Assembly: GCA_035771165.1 (NCBI GenBank)
Contig: JAWNZC010000122.1
Coordinates: 1,663,501-1,727,500, forward strand
Origin: Paragorgia papillata
Lineage: Eukaryota; Cnidaria; Anthozoa; Scleralcyonacea; Coralliidae
DNA length: 64,000 nucleotides
Reading direction: 5' to 3'
The notes beneath the pieces were generated by a model. That model was not told where the DNA came from. It saw only the letters and a program-made list of their open reading frames with translations, and ran no database searches. Shown here piece by piece: positions 30,935 to 42,800 of the stretch; within the stretch, counting starts at the first letter, position 1; each line of letters opens with the position of its first letter. The position numbers were made by a program, and so were the translations under genes.

Positions 30935-32045
30935 TTAACACCAAAAGGAACCACAACAACAACAGAAATAAAAATAAATCAACAATATACAAAACAATCC
31001 GTAACAATAACACCAACGACAGTATTGTAAATTTATCGGACACGTCAATCCCAACGACGACCAAAAAAAATTATCAAAAGGCTTAAAATACAGTCCTTCC
31101 TCACCTACAGACGAAACATGCATCTCAAATACTTCTTTAGGGACAAACCTGATACAGAGAGACATCCATTTAAAACGAAAAGTAAATTCACTCCACCCCC
31201 ACCAGACAATGAAAACCTAACTCAGTACATCTCTCTGGTACTACACGATCTCAAAACTACGACAAACAACAATAACAACCAACGACCCAACATCTGTAAT
31301 GAACAACAAAACGCACTTAAAATACTCATTAATAATTCATGACGAAAATTCAAAAGAAATCAATACCGTAGCAATGGTTGTAAATCGGATACAGCATCGT
31401 CCTGATTTACATAAACTTTAGCTTCGATTTTCTCGGCTAGAAGAAAATACGGCTTCTACGGCTCGCTTGCAGCTCGCCTTGTAAATCAGATACAACCTAA
31501 TTATTAAACCAGCCGATAAAGGAGGTGCAATTGTAATTTGGCCAAAGGACGCTTACTTATAACTGAAGCATACAAACACCTTGACAACAATCTATACTAC
31601 AATCACATACCAAAGGACCCCTTTCCACAACTAATTACCAACATCAATCAATTCGTGACCACGACATACAAAAACGGAAAGATTGACTCTACTACATACA
31701 AATTTCTCTTAATAAATAAACCTACTCGAACACCGACACTTTATCTGTTAACCTAAAATGCACAAGCCTGGAAGGCCAATTATATCCGGTGGGCTGACTC
31801 CACTTGAGTGGATCAGATTCATCGATGGCATTTTCGCAATATGGCCCCATGGAATAGAAACTCTTAAGATATTTTTAACTTAACTTAACAACTTTCACCC
31901 GACAATTAAATTTGAATACGAATACTCAGAACAATCAGTACACCTTTTAGACACAACTATTTACCTTAATGACAGTCTACTCAACTAGAATCTGAATTAT
32001 ACATCAAACCAACAGACAAAACATTAGCTACTCTTACACAACAAT
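30935..32045 (+). pseudogene. Penelope-like element reverse transcriptase, decayed
   Basis: Pieces in several frames follow the order of Penelope-like element polyproteins. An NLSDTSIP then LSKGLKYSPS motif lies near 31025-31095. LKYFFRDKPDTERHPFK...SKFTPPP follows at 31121-31205. KPADKGGAIVIWPK is near 31507-31548, then TEAYKHLDNNLYY, KPTRTPTLYLL and, after a frameshift, GRPIISG near 31770. Most of the fingers and palm is then missing. WIRFIDGIFAIW (31809-31844) holds the catalytic motif as F-I-D-G instead of Y-x-D-D. The remainder (LNNFHPTIKFEYEYS...LLDTTIYLND) is interrupted by stops. A ~120-bp hairpin-like insertion sits at about 31376-31496. No GIY-YIG endonuclease is visible. Confidence 0.85.
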
Positions 32046-32119
32046 GAAGCAGCAAAATAAAACAAGAAAATTTTTGTGATCTCAGGAAATATTTTTGATT
32101 GCTTAATTTATAAATTGCT

Positions 32120-32868
32120 TTATTTATAAATGCATTATTATAAAAGTAACAACTATATAAAACTACAAACTTGGCTAGTAAATCTTTTAGTCAACAGTAA
32201 CTTTCATTTTGCTAAATAACTGTCATTATAAACCATTATAAAATTAACAACTATATATTATATAATACTACACGTTTAGGCACCAAAATCTTTTAGTGAA
32301 TAGTAACTTTGATACTTGATAATGCTAAATGACCATCGTTATAAATGAAGTATTATGAAATTAATGTTTATAAAAAACTACATATTTGGTCAGTAAATTT
32401 TGTAGCTAACTGTAACTTCAATAAAATAATATAAATTTTGAACAAAGTTAATGCTTTGGATAGCGGTTTAATAGTCCTCCGAAGAGGTTGATTTGCCCTC
32501 CGAAGAAGGTTATCCTTTCTTGAAAGCTCTATCATCTGCTCAAAAATATATTGGCTGACTTGGCTCGATTTGGTAAATTTATTAACGAGGCTTTGAAATC
32601 CTTTTGTCCTACAACCTACGAAAATTGTTGTAGATCACACTTTCAAATTCACTGCAATTCATATCTAAAATACTTACCAAATTATAAAGAGTTCTTCTTC
32701 TTGGTGTATTTTACAACGAGATCAGTCAGATCACCACCAGGCACAAGTTCTTGAACTCTTGATCATGAGATCAGACAAATACTAGTTTCGATCCTGGCAG
32801 TCGGAAGCATTTCGGAAGTTGTCAACATCGATCTTTTCAACGCATGCATGCATGTTGGAGCGGTCTAA
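32120..32868 (-). repeat. Dispersed repeat, copy B (inverted partner of 403-1195)
   Basis: Reverse-complement match of copy A over its whole length, including the tandem 96-bp units (about 32140-32350) and the CCTCCGAAGAGG / CCTCCGAAGAAGG motifs at about 32480-32510. The frame at 32551-32754 is not preserved in copy A and is not a gene. Confidence 0.82.
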
Positions 32869-33811
32869 CACTAACAGCTAACAACACGACAGCAAAACGC
32901 AGATACAAAAATAGACACGCTCAGCGTGCATGTATCTACTGCGCTACAGTACAAGTTGTAACAACATTCTCAATTTAGTAGTTCAGCATCGCGTAAATAA
33001 AACCACGCGCCACGACTTTCTCGCTCAAACGACAAGCTTTCCATGGACGAAAAGACAGAGCGAGCTAGTGCTTGTTGGGCTTCGAATCAAGATCTTTCTG
33101 AAATCTGAATAGCCTTTTAACTAATGTTTCAAGTGTACTGTTGTTAGCTATAAGTTTATACGCGGAAATCAACTGTACTTGGCCACTGCACTGCTTGAGT
33201 TATTATGCAGGCGTATAAAATACTTATTCTAAAAGTACGTTGATCATTGTTCAGGCAAATCAATGAATGTGTTACCAGAGTCTAACATATAGTAAAGATT
33301 AATAGAACCAAAGCGATATAGTGTGACATTCTTTTAACAATGCGATTAGCGACCGCGTTTCCTGTTTTTCCCAATTTACCTAAAATTGTCATTTTATGAT
33401 TAGGGATACGGCAAACAACAAACTATTCATAATACACTAAACACTAGCTACAAAACACGGAATGGCACAACAAACCATATAGACACAGCACGTCGTCTGA
33501 TCGTATTTCTCATCGCCATTCAGTGCTCAACTCAGCGCGAAGTTGCGAACACATTCACAACACACTATATATATTAAAACACAGCATGTCGCTCTGATCG
33601 GATTTTACCTCGGATTTTACCATAGGTAGCCCAGGACTGCTTGGCGAGTTGTTTTTGGTTTGATAATTATATCAAGATATTTTGAGGTTTTATCCTCTAA
33701 AATGCGACGTTTTGCGAACGATCAACATACACTTCTCGATAAATTCAGTACCAAAGCGCATTTGTAAAGCATGTAAGCGCATTTAGTTGTGAAATATTTC
33801 TAAAATGTTGC
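32869..33811. other. Gene-poor stretch; may include upstream exons of the acyltransferase
   Basis: A TCTGATCG...CATCGC-type segment with ACACAGCA and CTGATCGGATTT recurs at about 33478-33505 and 33580-33610. The frame at 32930-33112 has no recognisable domain. The missing first exon of the acyltransferase pseudogene should lie here, but I cannot identify it. Confidence 0.35.
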
Positions 33812-33818
33812 ATTTAAG

Positions 33819-34122
33819 CATAGTTAATAGAAAATAAACATGGTTTGGAAACCCGGCAAACTTCAAAGCGGTTAACAATCAAACTACGATTCATGTTGAA
33901 AGGTACATTAAGGTGCACAAATCTTTTGTTTTAGGTTCATTAATATTTAAACAGTGCGGTTGAGCGATTCAACCCAAACGTTGCTATTGGATGATTGCTT
34001 CATTATACAGAAAACACAATATGTTCAGTAACCGTGAAAGTGCACAAATTTCCATAAAACTGAACAAAAACATAAAACAATGACTTTTGTTGAGCTTCCA
34101 AACCATGTTTCTATTAACTATG
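33819..34122. mobile_element. 304-bp MITE upstream of the acyltransferase exon
   Basis: The ends CATAGTTAATAGAAAA and the inverted TTTCTATTAACTATG continue into a CATGGTTTGGAA / TTCCAAACCATG block. The flanks carry the duplication ATTTAAG (33812-33818 and 34123-34129). It ends 13 bp before the likely splice acceptor of the next exon, so it is intronic. Confidence 0.88.
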
Positions 34123-34135
34123 ATTTAAGTAACAG

Positions 34136-36115
34136 TGGTATCACACCAGGCTTACCTCATTAAATCAATACATTGACGTTGATATATCAAAAAGAAATTT
34201 TACAGGAAAATAGATAAATATGCCAAAATACGATTCAGAATAGCTGTCTAAACTAACAAAGCAACTTTTCATCAAATTTAGGAATATACCTACGGCATTT
34301 GTGAAGAAAGCGATTGACAAGTTGATACACAAACACCTAGGCTGAGGCGGTTTTTCGGTATACCGGAAAATACCGGTTTTTTTGAAAAACCGAAAGTCCA
34401 AGAACCGAAAAACCGAAAAAATGACGAAGAACCGGAAAAAACGAGATAAAAAAAAAAGTCAGCGTATTTCCGTGAATAGCGTATGACTCATCACACACGT
34501 GGGCACGCGGCATCCGTGCATGACAGCAACAGCCAATCAGGGATTTATCTGAATGTTCAAATTTACATTAAATTTACATGTAAGTCAAAACTTGACATGC
34601 TTACGTTCCTAGCTGAAAACTTGTAAATAGTAAATATGTTATTTTAACGTTGTCTTCTACTCTTCTTCTCTTCTCTGTCTTCTACCTCTGTAAGATTTTG
34701 ATATTAAACATCTAAAACTAAAATTCTTCACATAATAAAAGCACGTGCTACACTATTTTATGTCTGCGTGTTATTTATAAATAAAAAACCGGTTTTTCGG
34801 TTTTTTTCGGTTTTTTCTTGACGGTTTTCGGTTTCGTTTTTTTTCAAGAACCGCCCCAGCCTACAAACACCCTCTTCTGCGCTCAGCTATCGTTAAAGAC
34901 GAGGCCTTTGATGTCAATAATCGGAGATACTTTCAAGAAGTTCCTACTGATTATTCGAAAGTCTTAAAACGCAGTAATAAGCCTGACGTTCAATGGCAAA
35001 CAGTTTGGGAAGAGGAGTGCGACGCGAATTTCGACACCGCATATGGACCCCTGTGGTCAACAACATGACTACAAGGATGCTTCGATGAACATTCCTCAAC
35101 GTATGACAATACATTCATTTTTAAATGCCATCACGCCATTGTTGATGGAATATCTATCCTGCACATCGCCAGGCAATTTACGACCAGTCTGAACTCCATC
35201 GAAAAAGGACAGGCATCACGTGACGAGAGCTATCCCATGATGCCGGGTGTCCATACCTTAGCCGCATCCGAATTGGAATGGAAAACGTGGCAAAAATGGT
35301 TACTCATTCCAAACATTCTAAAGTTAGCATTAAAACTACTGTTACCTTTTCAAAGTAAGTTTTCAACGACGAATTGCGGTTTTCTAACTAAATTCCCATC
35401 GGTATCGCTCAGTTATCCTACCCAGAAATCCCAAACAAAAGTGGTTTTTGCCAAGCTATCCACAAAAGAACTCGAGAAGTTAGTTGAAAAGTCGCGTCAA
35501 CACGGTTGTACTGTACAAGGAACGTTGGCCGCAGTCTGTCATTTCGCTCTCGCCAATTTAATACAAGATGAAGGTGACAAGAAGGGTCTTGAGTTACAAT
35601 GGCAGTGTGCTGTGACTGCAAGACGTAATTGCAGGCCGTGCGTAAACCAAAATCACATTGGCTGCTTTGCAACTTCTCTTCTACACAAGATCAAAGTGCC
35701 TGCAACTAGGAACCAACAAAGTTTTTGGGAAGTCGCCCAGGGGACGTCGGAAGAGCTCAAGGAAGGAATTTCTGCCGGAGACCACTTGACATTTTTAAAA
35801 TTAGGCGCACTTCTAGATCCGAAGGACGCAGCTAAGGCGTCTGTACTGAAAGAAACCGATATGAAGGCTGGTACGTTTGATATCAACACTATTAGTAATG
35901 TCGGATGTTACGACTGGCCTGAAGACTCTGACGTCACATACCACGTACAGGATGCGTTTTTCTTAACATCGGTTGCTAAGACAAGATACGTATTGACTCA
36001 TTTCATTACAACATTTCGAGGGAGTTTGTATTGGGCAGCCTGCTACAGTGGACGTATTGTTCTGGAAACAAATGTAAAACAATACATGAAGTTAATTTGG
36101 GGCGTTTTAACATGA
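34136..36115 (+). pseudogene. Condensation/alcohol-acetyltransferase-like acyltransferase, broken
   Basis: CoA-dependent acyltransferase fold, HxxxD class. After an acceptor-like TAACAG at 34130-34135 the frame gives RLTSLNQYIDVDIS and AIDKLIHKHP. Beyond a MITE (34338-34863) it resumes in frame with LLRSAIVKDEAF, rejoining the family's HPLLR motif. The catalytic HHAIVDG lies at 35129-35149. A 292-codon open stretch (35237-36115) holds the C-terminal domain, with TVQGTLAAVCHFAL, NHIGCFATSLL and the conserved SNVG turn (ISNVGCYDW). Stop TGA at 36113-36115. Damage: TAG at 34211 and 34241 and TGA at 35066, all in frame, plus the MITE. The TAG calls depend on exon limits I cannot fix; the TGA and MITE do not. 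The family esterifies alcohols or loads acyl groups on lipids and secondary metabolites. No intact start is visible. Confidence 0.82.
34338..34863. mobile_element. hAT-type MITE inside the acyltransferase coding sequence
   Basis: The termini TAGGCTGAGGCGGTT and the inverted AACCGCCCCAGCCTA are flanked by the 8-bp duplication CAAACACC (34330-34337 and 34864-34871). 526 bp with many CCGAAAAA / TTTTTCGG subterminal motifs and no transposase. The duplicated bases are the codons for K-H-P of the host's HPLLR motif, so the reading frame before and after is exactly colinear. Confidence 0.95.
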
Positions 36116-36130
36116 AAAAGAAAGTGTAAA

Positions 36131-36136
36131 AATAAA
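36131..36136 (+). promoter_or_regulatory. Candidate polyadenylation signal of the acyltransferase
   Basis: AATAAA 16 bp after the stop codon; further AT-rich hexamers follow. This suggests the 3' end of the former gene is intact. Confidence 0.5.
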
Positions 36137-36284
36137 ATAATTTATTTGAGACGAAATTATGTGAAAGATTTTTTGGGAAAAGTTTGTGTAATGTTTAGGG
36201 TATCAGTTTGTTAATAAATTATTGTCAAATTTTAAGGGTCGTTTTTTTAGAAGTCGTATCTTTTGAATCTGTTTTTTAGGGTTT

Positions 36285-36888
36285 TAATTTCTAGGCATGA
36301 AATAAAAATATTTAGCACCAATACACTGCCTTCTCGCTGCTATTAGAAACTGTAAAAAAATGTTTTATTTGTCATTTTTGATGTTATTTCAAAACTTAGA
36401 AATGTGGCCAAAATCGGTCAAAAAGTAAAGGCGTTGGCCTTTACTTTTTGAAGGACTTTGGCCATTTTTTCAACTTTGGAAATAAGCTCAACTTAGCATA
36501 AATAAAGTCTTTTTTTTTAGCTTCTGGAGTAAGAAAAAAGCTTTAATTTGTGCAACAAATTCATAATTTAGCCTTATTTCAAAAGCTGAAAAAATAACCA
36601 AAATCGTCCAAAAAGTTAAAGATGAAATACGAATATTTAGCACGAAAAAGCCTTCTTGTTGCTCCTGAAGCTAAAAAAGGTTTTATTTGGGCTAAATTTT
36701 CGTTTAAAATAAGGTCAAAAAACCCGATAATTTAGCCCAAATAACGCCTGTTTTTTCAAAATATCAATAAAAATATTTTTAGCAAAAATACAGACTTCTC
36801 CTTTTCACAGAAGGATTAAAACGACTTTATTTAACTGTTTTTGACCCTAACTCAAAAGTTTCAAAAGTGACCAAAATCGGTCAAAAAC
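36285..36888 (-). repeat. Diverged, mostly inverted satellite monomers at the array edge
   Basis: Pieces of the 173-bp satellite unit occur here in reverse orientation, with mutations: CAAAATCGGTCAAAAAGTAAAGGC, AATATTTTTAGCA..AATACAG..CTTCT and AAAACGACTTTAT..AACTGTTTTTGACCCTAACT blocks. At 36430-36480 a short part runs in the direct orientation. The last inverted unit (about 36760-36888) meets the first direct unit head to head, making a palindrome of more than 200 bp centred on 36889. Confidence 0.85.
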
Positions 36889-39800
36889 TTTTTTTGACCG
36901 ATTTTGGTCACTTTTGAAACTTTTCAGTTAGGGTCAAAAACGGTTAGATAAAGTCGTTTTAAACCTTCTGTGAAAACGAGAAGGCTGTATTGTGGCTAAA
37001 AATATTTTTTCTGATTTTTTGAAAAAAATTCCTGAAAAAAAAAAGTAAAGGGGTTAGCCTTTACTTTTTGACCGATTTTGGTCACTTTTGAAACTTTTCA
37101 GTGAGGGTCAAAAACGGTTAGATAAAGTCGTTTTAAACCTTCTGTGAAAACGAGAAGGCTGTATTGTGGCTAAAAATATTTTTTTCTGATTTTTTGAAAA
37201 AAATCCGGAAAAAAAAAAAAAAGTAAAGGCGTTAGCCTTTACTTTTTGACCGATTTTGGTCACTTTTGAAACTTTTCAGTTAGGGTCAAAAACGGTTAGA
37301 TAAAGTCGTTTTAAACCTTCTGTGAAAACGAGAAGGCTGTATTGTGGTCAAAAAAAATTTTTTGATTTTTTGAAAAAAATCCGGAAAAAAAAAAGTAAAG
37401 GGGTTAGCCTTTACTTTTTGACCGATTTTGGTCACTTTTGAAACTTTTCAGTTAGGGTCAAAAACGGTTAGATAAAGTCGTTTTAAACCTTCTGTGAAAA
37501 CGAGAAGGCTGTATTGTGGCTAAAAATATTTTTTCTGATTTTTTGAAAAAAATCCGGAAAAAAAAAAGTGAAGGGGTTAGCCTTTACTTTTTGACCGATT
37601 TTGGTCACTTTTGAAACTTTTCAGTTAGGGTCAAAAACGTTTAGATAAAGTCGTTTTAAACCTTCTGTGAAAACGAGAAGGCTGTATTGTGGCTAAAAAT
37701 ATTTTTTCTGATTTTTTGAAAAAAATCCGGAAAAAAAAAAGTAAAGGGGTTAGCCTTTACTTTTTGACCGATTTTGGTCACTTTTGAAACTTTTCAGTGA
37801 GGGTCAAAAACGTTTAGATAAAGTCGTTTTAAACCTTCTGTGAAAACGAGAAGGCTGTATTGTGGCTAAAAATATTATTTCTGATTTTTTGAAAAAAATC
37901 CGGAAAAAAAAAAGGTAAAGGGGTTAGCCTTTACTTTTTGACCGATTTTGGTCACTTTTGAAACTTTTCAGTGAGGGTCAAAAACGTTTAGATAAAGTTG
38001 CTTTAAACCTTCTGTGAAAACGAGAAGGCTGTATTGTGGCTAAAAATATTTTTTCTGATTTTTGGAAAAAATCCGGAAAAAAAAAAGTAAAGGGGTTAGC
38101 CTTTACTTTTTGACCGATTTTGGTCACTTTTGAAACTTTTCAGTGAGGGTCAAAAACGTTTAGATAAAGTCGCTTTAAACCTTCTGTGAAAACGAGAAGG
38201 CTGTATTGTGGCTAAAAATATTTTTTCTGATTTTTTGAAAAAAATCCGGAAAAAAAAAGGTAAAGGGGTTAGCCTTTACTTTTTGACCGATTTTGGTCAC
38301 TTTTGAAACTTTTCAGTGAGGGTCAAAAACGTTTAGATAAAGTTGCTTTAAACCTTCTGTGAAAACGAGAAGGCTGTATTGTGGCTAAAAATATTTTTTC
38401 TGATTTTTGGAAAAAATCCGGAAAAAAAAAAGTAAAGGGGTTAGCCTTTACTTTTTGACCGATTTTGGTCACTTTTGCCACTTTTCAGTTAGGGCCAAAA
38501 ACGGTTAGATAAAGTCGTTTTAAACCTTCTGTGAAAACGAGAAGGCTGTATTGCGGCTAAAAATATTTTTTCTGATTTTTTGAAAAAAATCCGGAAAAAA
38601 AAAAGTAAAGGGGTTAGCCTTTACATTTTGACCGATTTTGGTCACTTTTGCAACTTTTCAGTGAGGGTCAAAAACGGTTAGATAAAGTCGTTTTAAACCT
38701 TCTGTGAAAACGAGAAGGCTGTATTGTGGCTAAAAATATTTTTTCTGATTTTTTGAAAAAAATCCGGAAAAAAAAAGTAAAGGGGTTAGCCTTTATTTTT
38801 TGACCGATTTTTGTCACTTTTGAAACTTTTCAGTTAGGGTCAAAAACGGTTAGATAAAGTCGTTTTAAACCTTCTGTGAAAACGAGAAGGCTGTATTGCG
38901 GCTAAAAATATTTTTTCTGATTTTTTGAAAAAAATCCGGAAAAAAAAAAGTAAAGTGGTTAGCCTTTACATTTTGACCGATTTTGGTCACTTTTGCAACT
39001 TTTCAGTGAGGGTCAAAAACGGTTAGATAAAGTCGTTTTAAACCTTCTGTGAAAACGAGAAGGCTGTATTGTGGCTAAAAATATTTTTTCTGATTTTTTG
39101 AAAAAAATCCGGAAAAAAAAAAGTAAAGGGGTTAGCCTTTACATTTTGACCGATTTTGGTCACTTTTGAAACTTTTCAGTGAGGGTCAAAAACGGTTAGA
39201 TAAAGTCGTTTTAAACCTTCTGTGAAAACGAGAAGGCTGTATTGTGGCTAAAAATATTTTTTCTGATTTTTTGAAAAAAATCCGGAAAAAAAAAATAAAG
39301 GGGTTAGCCTTTATTTTTGACCGATTTTTGTCACTTTTGCAACTTTTCAGTTAGGGTCAAAAACGGTTAGATAAAGTCGTTTTAAACCTTCTGTGAAAAC
39401 GAGAAGGCTGTATTGCGGCTAAAAATATTTTTTCTGATTTTTTGAAAAAAATCCGGAAAAAAAAAAAGTAAAGGGGTTAGCCTTTACTTTTTGACCGATT
39501 TTGGTCACTTTTGCAACTTTTCAGTGAGGGTCAAAAACGGTTAGATAAAGTCGTTTTAAACCTTCTGTGAAAACGAGAAGGCTGTATTGTGGCTAAAAAT
39601 ATTTTTTCTGATTTTTTGAAAAAAATCCGGAAAAAAAAAAGTAAACGGGTTAGCCTTTACATTTTGACCGATTTTTGTCACTTTTGAAACTTTTCAGTTA
39701 GGGTCAAAAACGGTTAGATAAAGTCGTTTTAAACCTTCTGTGAAAACGAGAAGGCTGTATTGTGGCTAAAAATATTTTTTCTGATTTTTTGAAAAAAATC

Positions 39801-42800
39801 CGAAAAAAAAAAAGTAAAGGGGTTAGCCTTTACATTTTGACCGATTTTGGTCACTTTTGCAACTTTTCAGTGAGGGTCAAAAACGGTTAGATAAAGTCGT
39901 TTTAAACCTTCTGTGAAAACGAGAAGGCTGTATTGTGGCTAAAAATATTTTTTCTGATTTTTTGAAAAAAATCCGGAAAAAAAAAAGTAAAGGGGTTAGC
40001 CTTTACTTTTTGACCGATTTTGGTCACTTTTGAAACTTTTCAGTTAGGGTCAAAAACGGTTAGATAAAGTCGTTTTAAACCTTCTGTGAAAACGAGAAGG
40101 CTGTATTGTGGCTAAAAATATTTTTTCTGATTTTTTGAAAAAAATCCGGAAAAAAAAAAGTAAAGGGGTTAGCCTTTACATTTTGACCGATTTTGGTCAC
40201 TTTTGCAACTTTTCAGTTAGGGTCAAAAACGGTTAGATAAAGTCGTTTTAAACCTTCTGTGAAAACGAGAAGGCTGTATTGTGGCTAAAAATATTTTTTT
40301 CTGATTTTTTGAAAAAAATCCGGAAAAAAAAAAGTAAAGGGGTTAGCCTTTACTTTTTGACCGATTTTGGTCACTTTTGAAACTTTTCAGTTAGGGTCAA
40401 AAACGGTTAGATAAAGTCGTTTTAAACCTTCTGTGAAAACGAGAAGGCTGTATTGTGGCTAAAAATATTTTTTCTGATTTTTTGAAAAAAATCCGGAAAA
40501 AAAAAAGTAAAGGGGTTAGCCTTTACATTTTGACCGATTTTGGTCACTTTTGACACTTTTCAGTTAGGGTCAAGAACGGTTAGATAAAGTCGTTTTAAAC
40601 CTTCTGTGAAAACGAGAAGGCTGTATTGTGGCTAAAAATATTTTTTCTGATTTTTTGAAAAAAATCCGGAAAAAAAAAAGTAAAGGGGTTAGCCTTTACT
40701 TTTTGACCGATTTTGGTCACTTTTGAAACTTTTCAGTTATGGTCAAAAACGGTTAGATAAAGTCGTTTTAAACCTTCTGTGAAAACGAGAAGACTGTATT
40801 GTGGCTAAAAATATTTTTTCTGATTTTTTGAAAAATATCCGGAAAAAAAAAGGTAAAGGGGTTAGCCTTTACTTTTTGACCGATTTTGGTCACTTTTGAA
40901 ACTTTTCAGTTAGGGTCAAAAACGGTTAAATAAAGTCGTTTTAAAACTTCTGTGAAAACGAGAAGGCTGTATTGTGGCTAAAAATATTTTTTCTGATTTT
41001 TTGAAAAAAATCTGGAAAAAAAAAAGTAAAGGGGTTAGCCTTTACTTTTTGACCGATTTTGGTCACTTTTGAAACTTTTCAGTTAGGGTCAAAAACGGTT
41101 AGATAAAGTCGTTTTAAACCTTCTGTGAAAACGAGAAGGCTGTATTGTGGCTAAAAATATTTTTTCTGATTTTTTGAAAAAAATCCGGAAAAAAAAAAGT
41201 AAAGGGGTTAGCCTTTACTTTTTGACCGATTTTGGTCACTTTTGAAACTTTTCAGTTAGGGTCAAAAACGGTTAGATAAAGTCGTTTTAAACCTTCTGTG
41301 AAAACGAGAAGGCTGTATTGTGGCTAAAAATATTTTTTCTGATTTTTTGAAAAAAATCCGGAAAAAAAAAAAGTAAAGGGGTTAGCCTTTACTTTTTGAC
41401 CGATTTTGGTCACTTTTGAAACTTTTCAGTTAGGGTCAAAAACGGTTAGATAAAGTCGTTTTAAACCTTCTGTGAAAACGAGAAGGCTGTATTGCGGCTA
41501 AAAATATTTTTTCTGATTTTTTGAAAAAAATCCGGAAAAAAAAATTTAAAGGGGTTAGCCTTTACTTTTTGACCGATTTTGGTCACTTTTGCAACTTTTC
41601 AGTTAGGGCCAAAAACGGTTAGATAAAGTCGTTTTAAACCTTCTGTGAAAACGAGAAGGCTGTATTGCGGCTAAAAATATTTTTTCTGATTTTTTGAAAA
41701 AAAATTTTTTGAAAAAACATTTTGACCGATTTTGGTCACTTTTGAAACTTTTCAGTGAGGGTCAAAAACGGTTAGATAAAGTCGTTTTAAACCTTCTGTG
41801 AAAACGAGAAGGCTGTATTGTGGCTAAAAATATTTTTTCTGATTTTTTGAAAAAAATCCGGAAAAAAAAAGTAAAGGGGTTAGCCTTTACTTTTTGACCG
41901 ATTTTTGTCACTTTTGAAACTTTTCAGTTAGGGTCAAAAACGGTTAGATAAAGTCGTTTTAAACCTTCTGTGAAAACGAGAAGGCTGTTTGTGGCTAAAA
42001 ATATTTTTTCTGATTTTTTGAAAAAAATCCGGAAAAAAAAAAAGTAAAGGGGTTAGCCTTTACTTTTTGACCGATTTTGGTCACTTTTGAAACTTTTCAG
42101 TTAGGGTCAAAAACGGTTAGATAAAGTCGTTTTAAAACCTTCTGTGAAAACGAGAAGGCTGTATTGCGGCTAAAAAAAATTTTTCTGATTTTTTGAAAAA
42201 AATCCGGAAAAAAAAAAGTAAAGGGGTTAGCCTTTACATTTTGACCGATTTTGGTCACTTTTGAAACTTTTCAGTGAGGGTCAAAAACGGTTAGATAAAG
42301 TCGTTTTAAACCTTCTGTGAAAACGAGAAGGCTGTATTGTGGCTAAAAATATTTTTTCTGATTTTGAAAAAAATCCGGAAAAAAAAAGTAAAGGGGTTAG
42401 CCTTAACTTTTTGACCGATTTTTGTCACTTTTGAAACTTTTCAGTTAGGGTCAAAAACGGTTAGATAAAGTCGTTTTAAACCTTCTGTGAAAACGAGAAG
42501 GCTGTATTGTGGCTAAAAATATTTTTTCTGATTTTTTGAAAAAAATCCGGAAAAAAAAAAGTAAAGGGGTTAGCCTTTACTTTTTGACCGATTTTGGTCA
42601 CTTTTGCAACTTTTCAGTTAGGGTCAAAAACGGTTAGATAAAGTCGTTTTAAACCTTCTGTGAAAACGAGAAGGCTGTATTGTGGCTAAAAATATTTTTT
42701 CTGATTTTTTGAAAAAAATCCGGAAAAAAAAAAGTAAAGGGGTTAGCCTTTACTTTTTGACCGATTTTGGTCACTTTTGAAACTTTTCAGTTAGGGTCAA

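Noticed and set aside
32551..32754. 67-codon plus-strand frame
   Set aside because: Lies inside dispersed repeat copy B and is not preserved in copy A.
34136..36115. Plant-type BAHD acyltransferase
   Set aside because: The DFGWG motif of BAHD enzymes is absent. The HHxxxDG plus SNVG pattern fits the condensation/alcohol-acetyltransferase group better.
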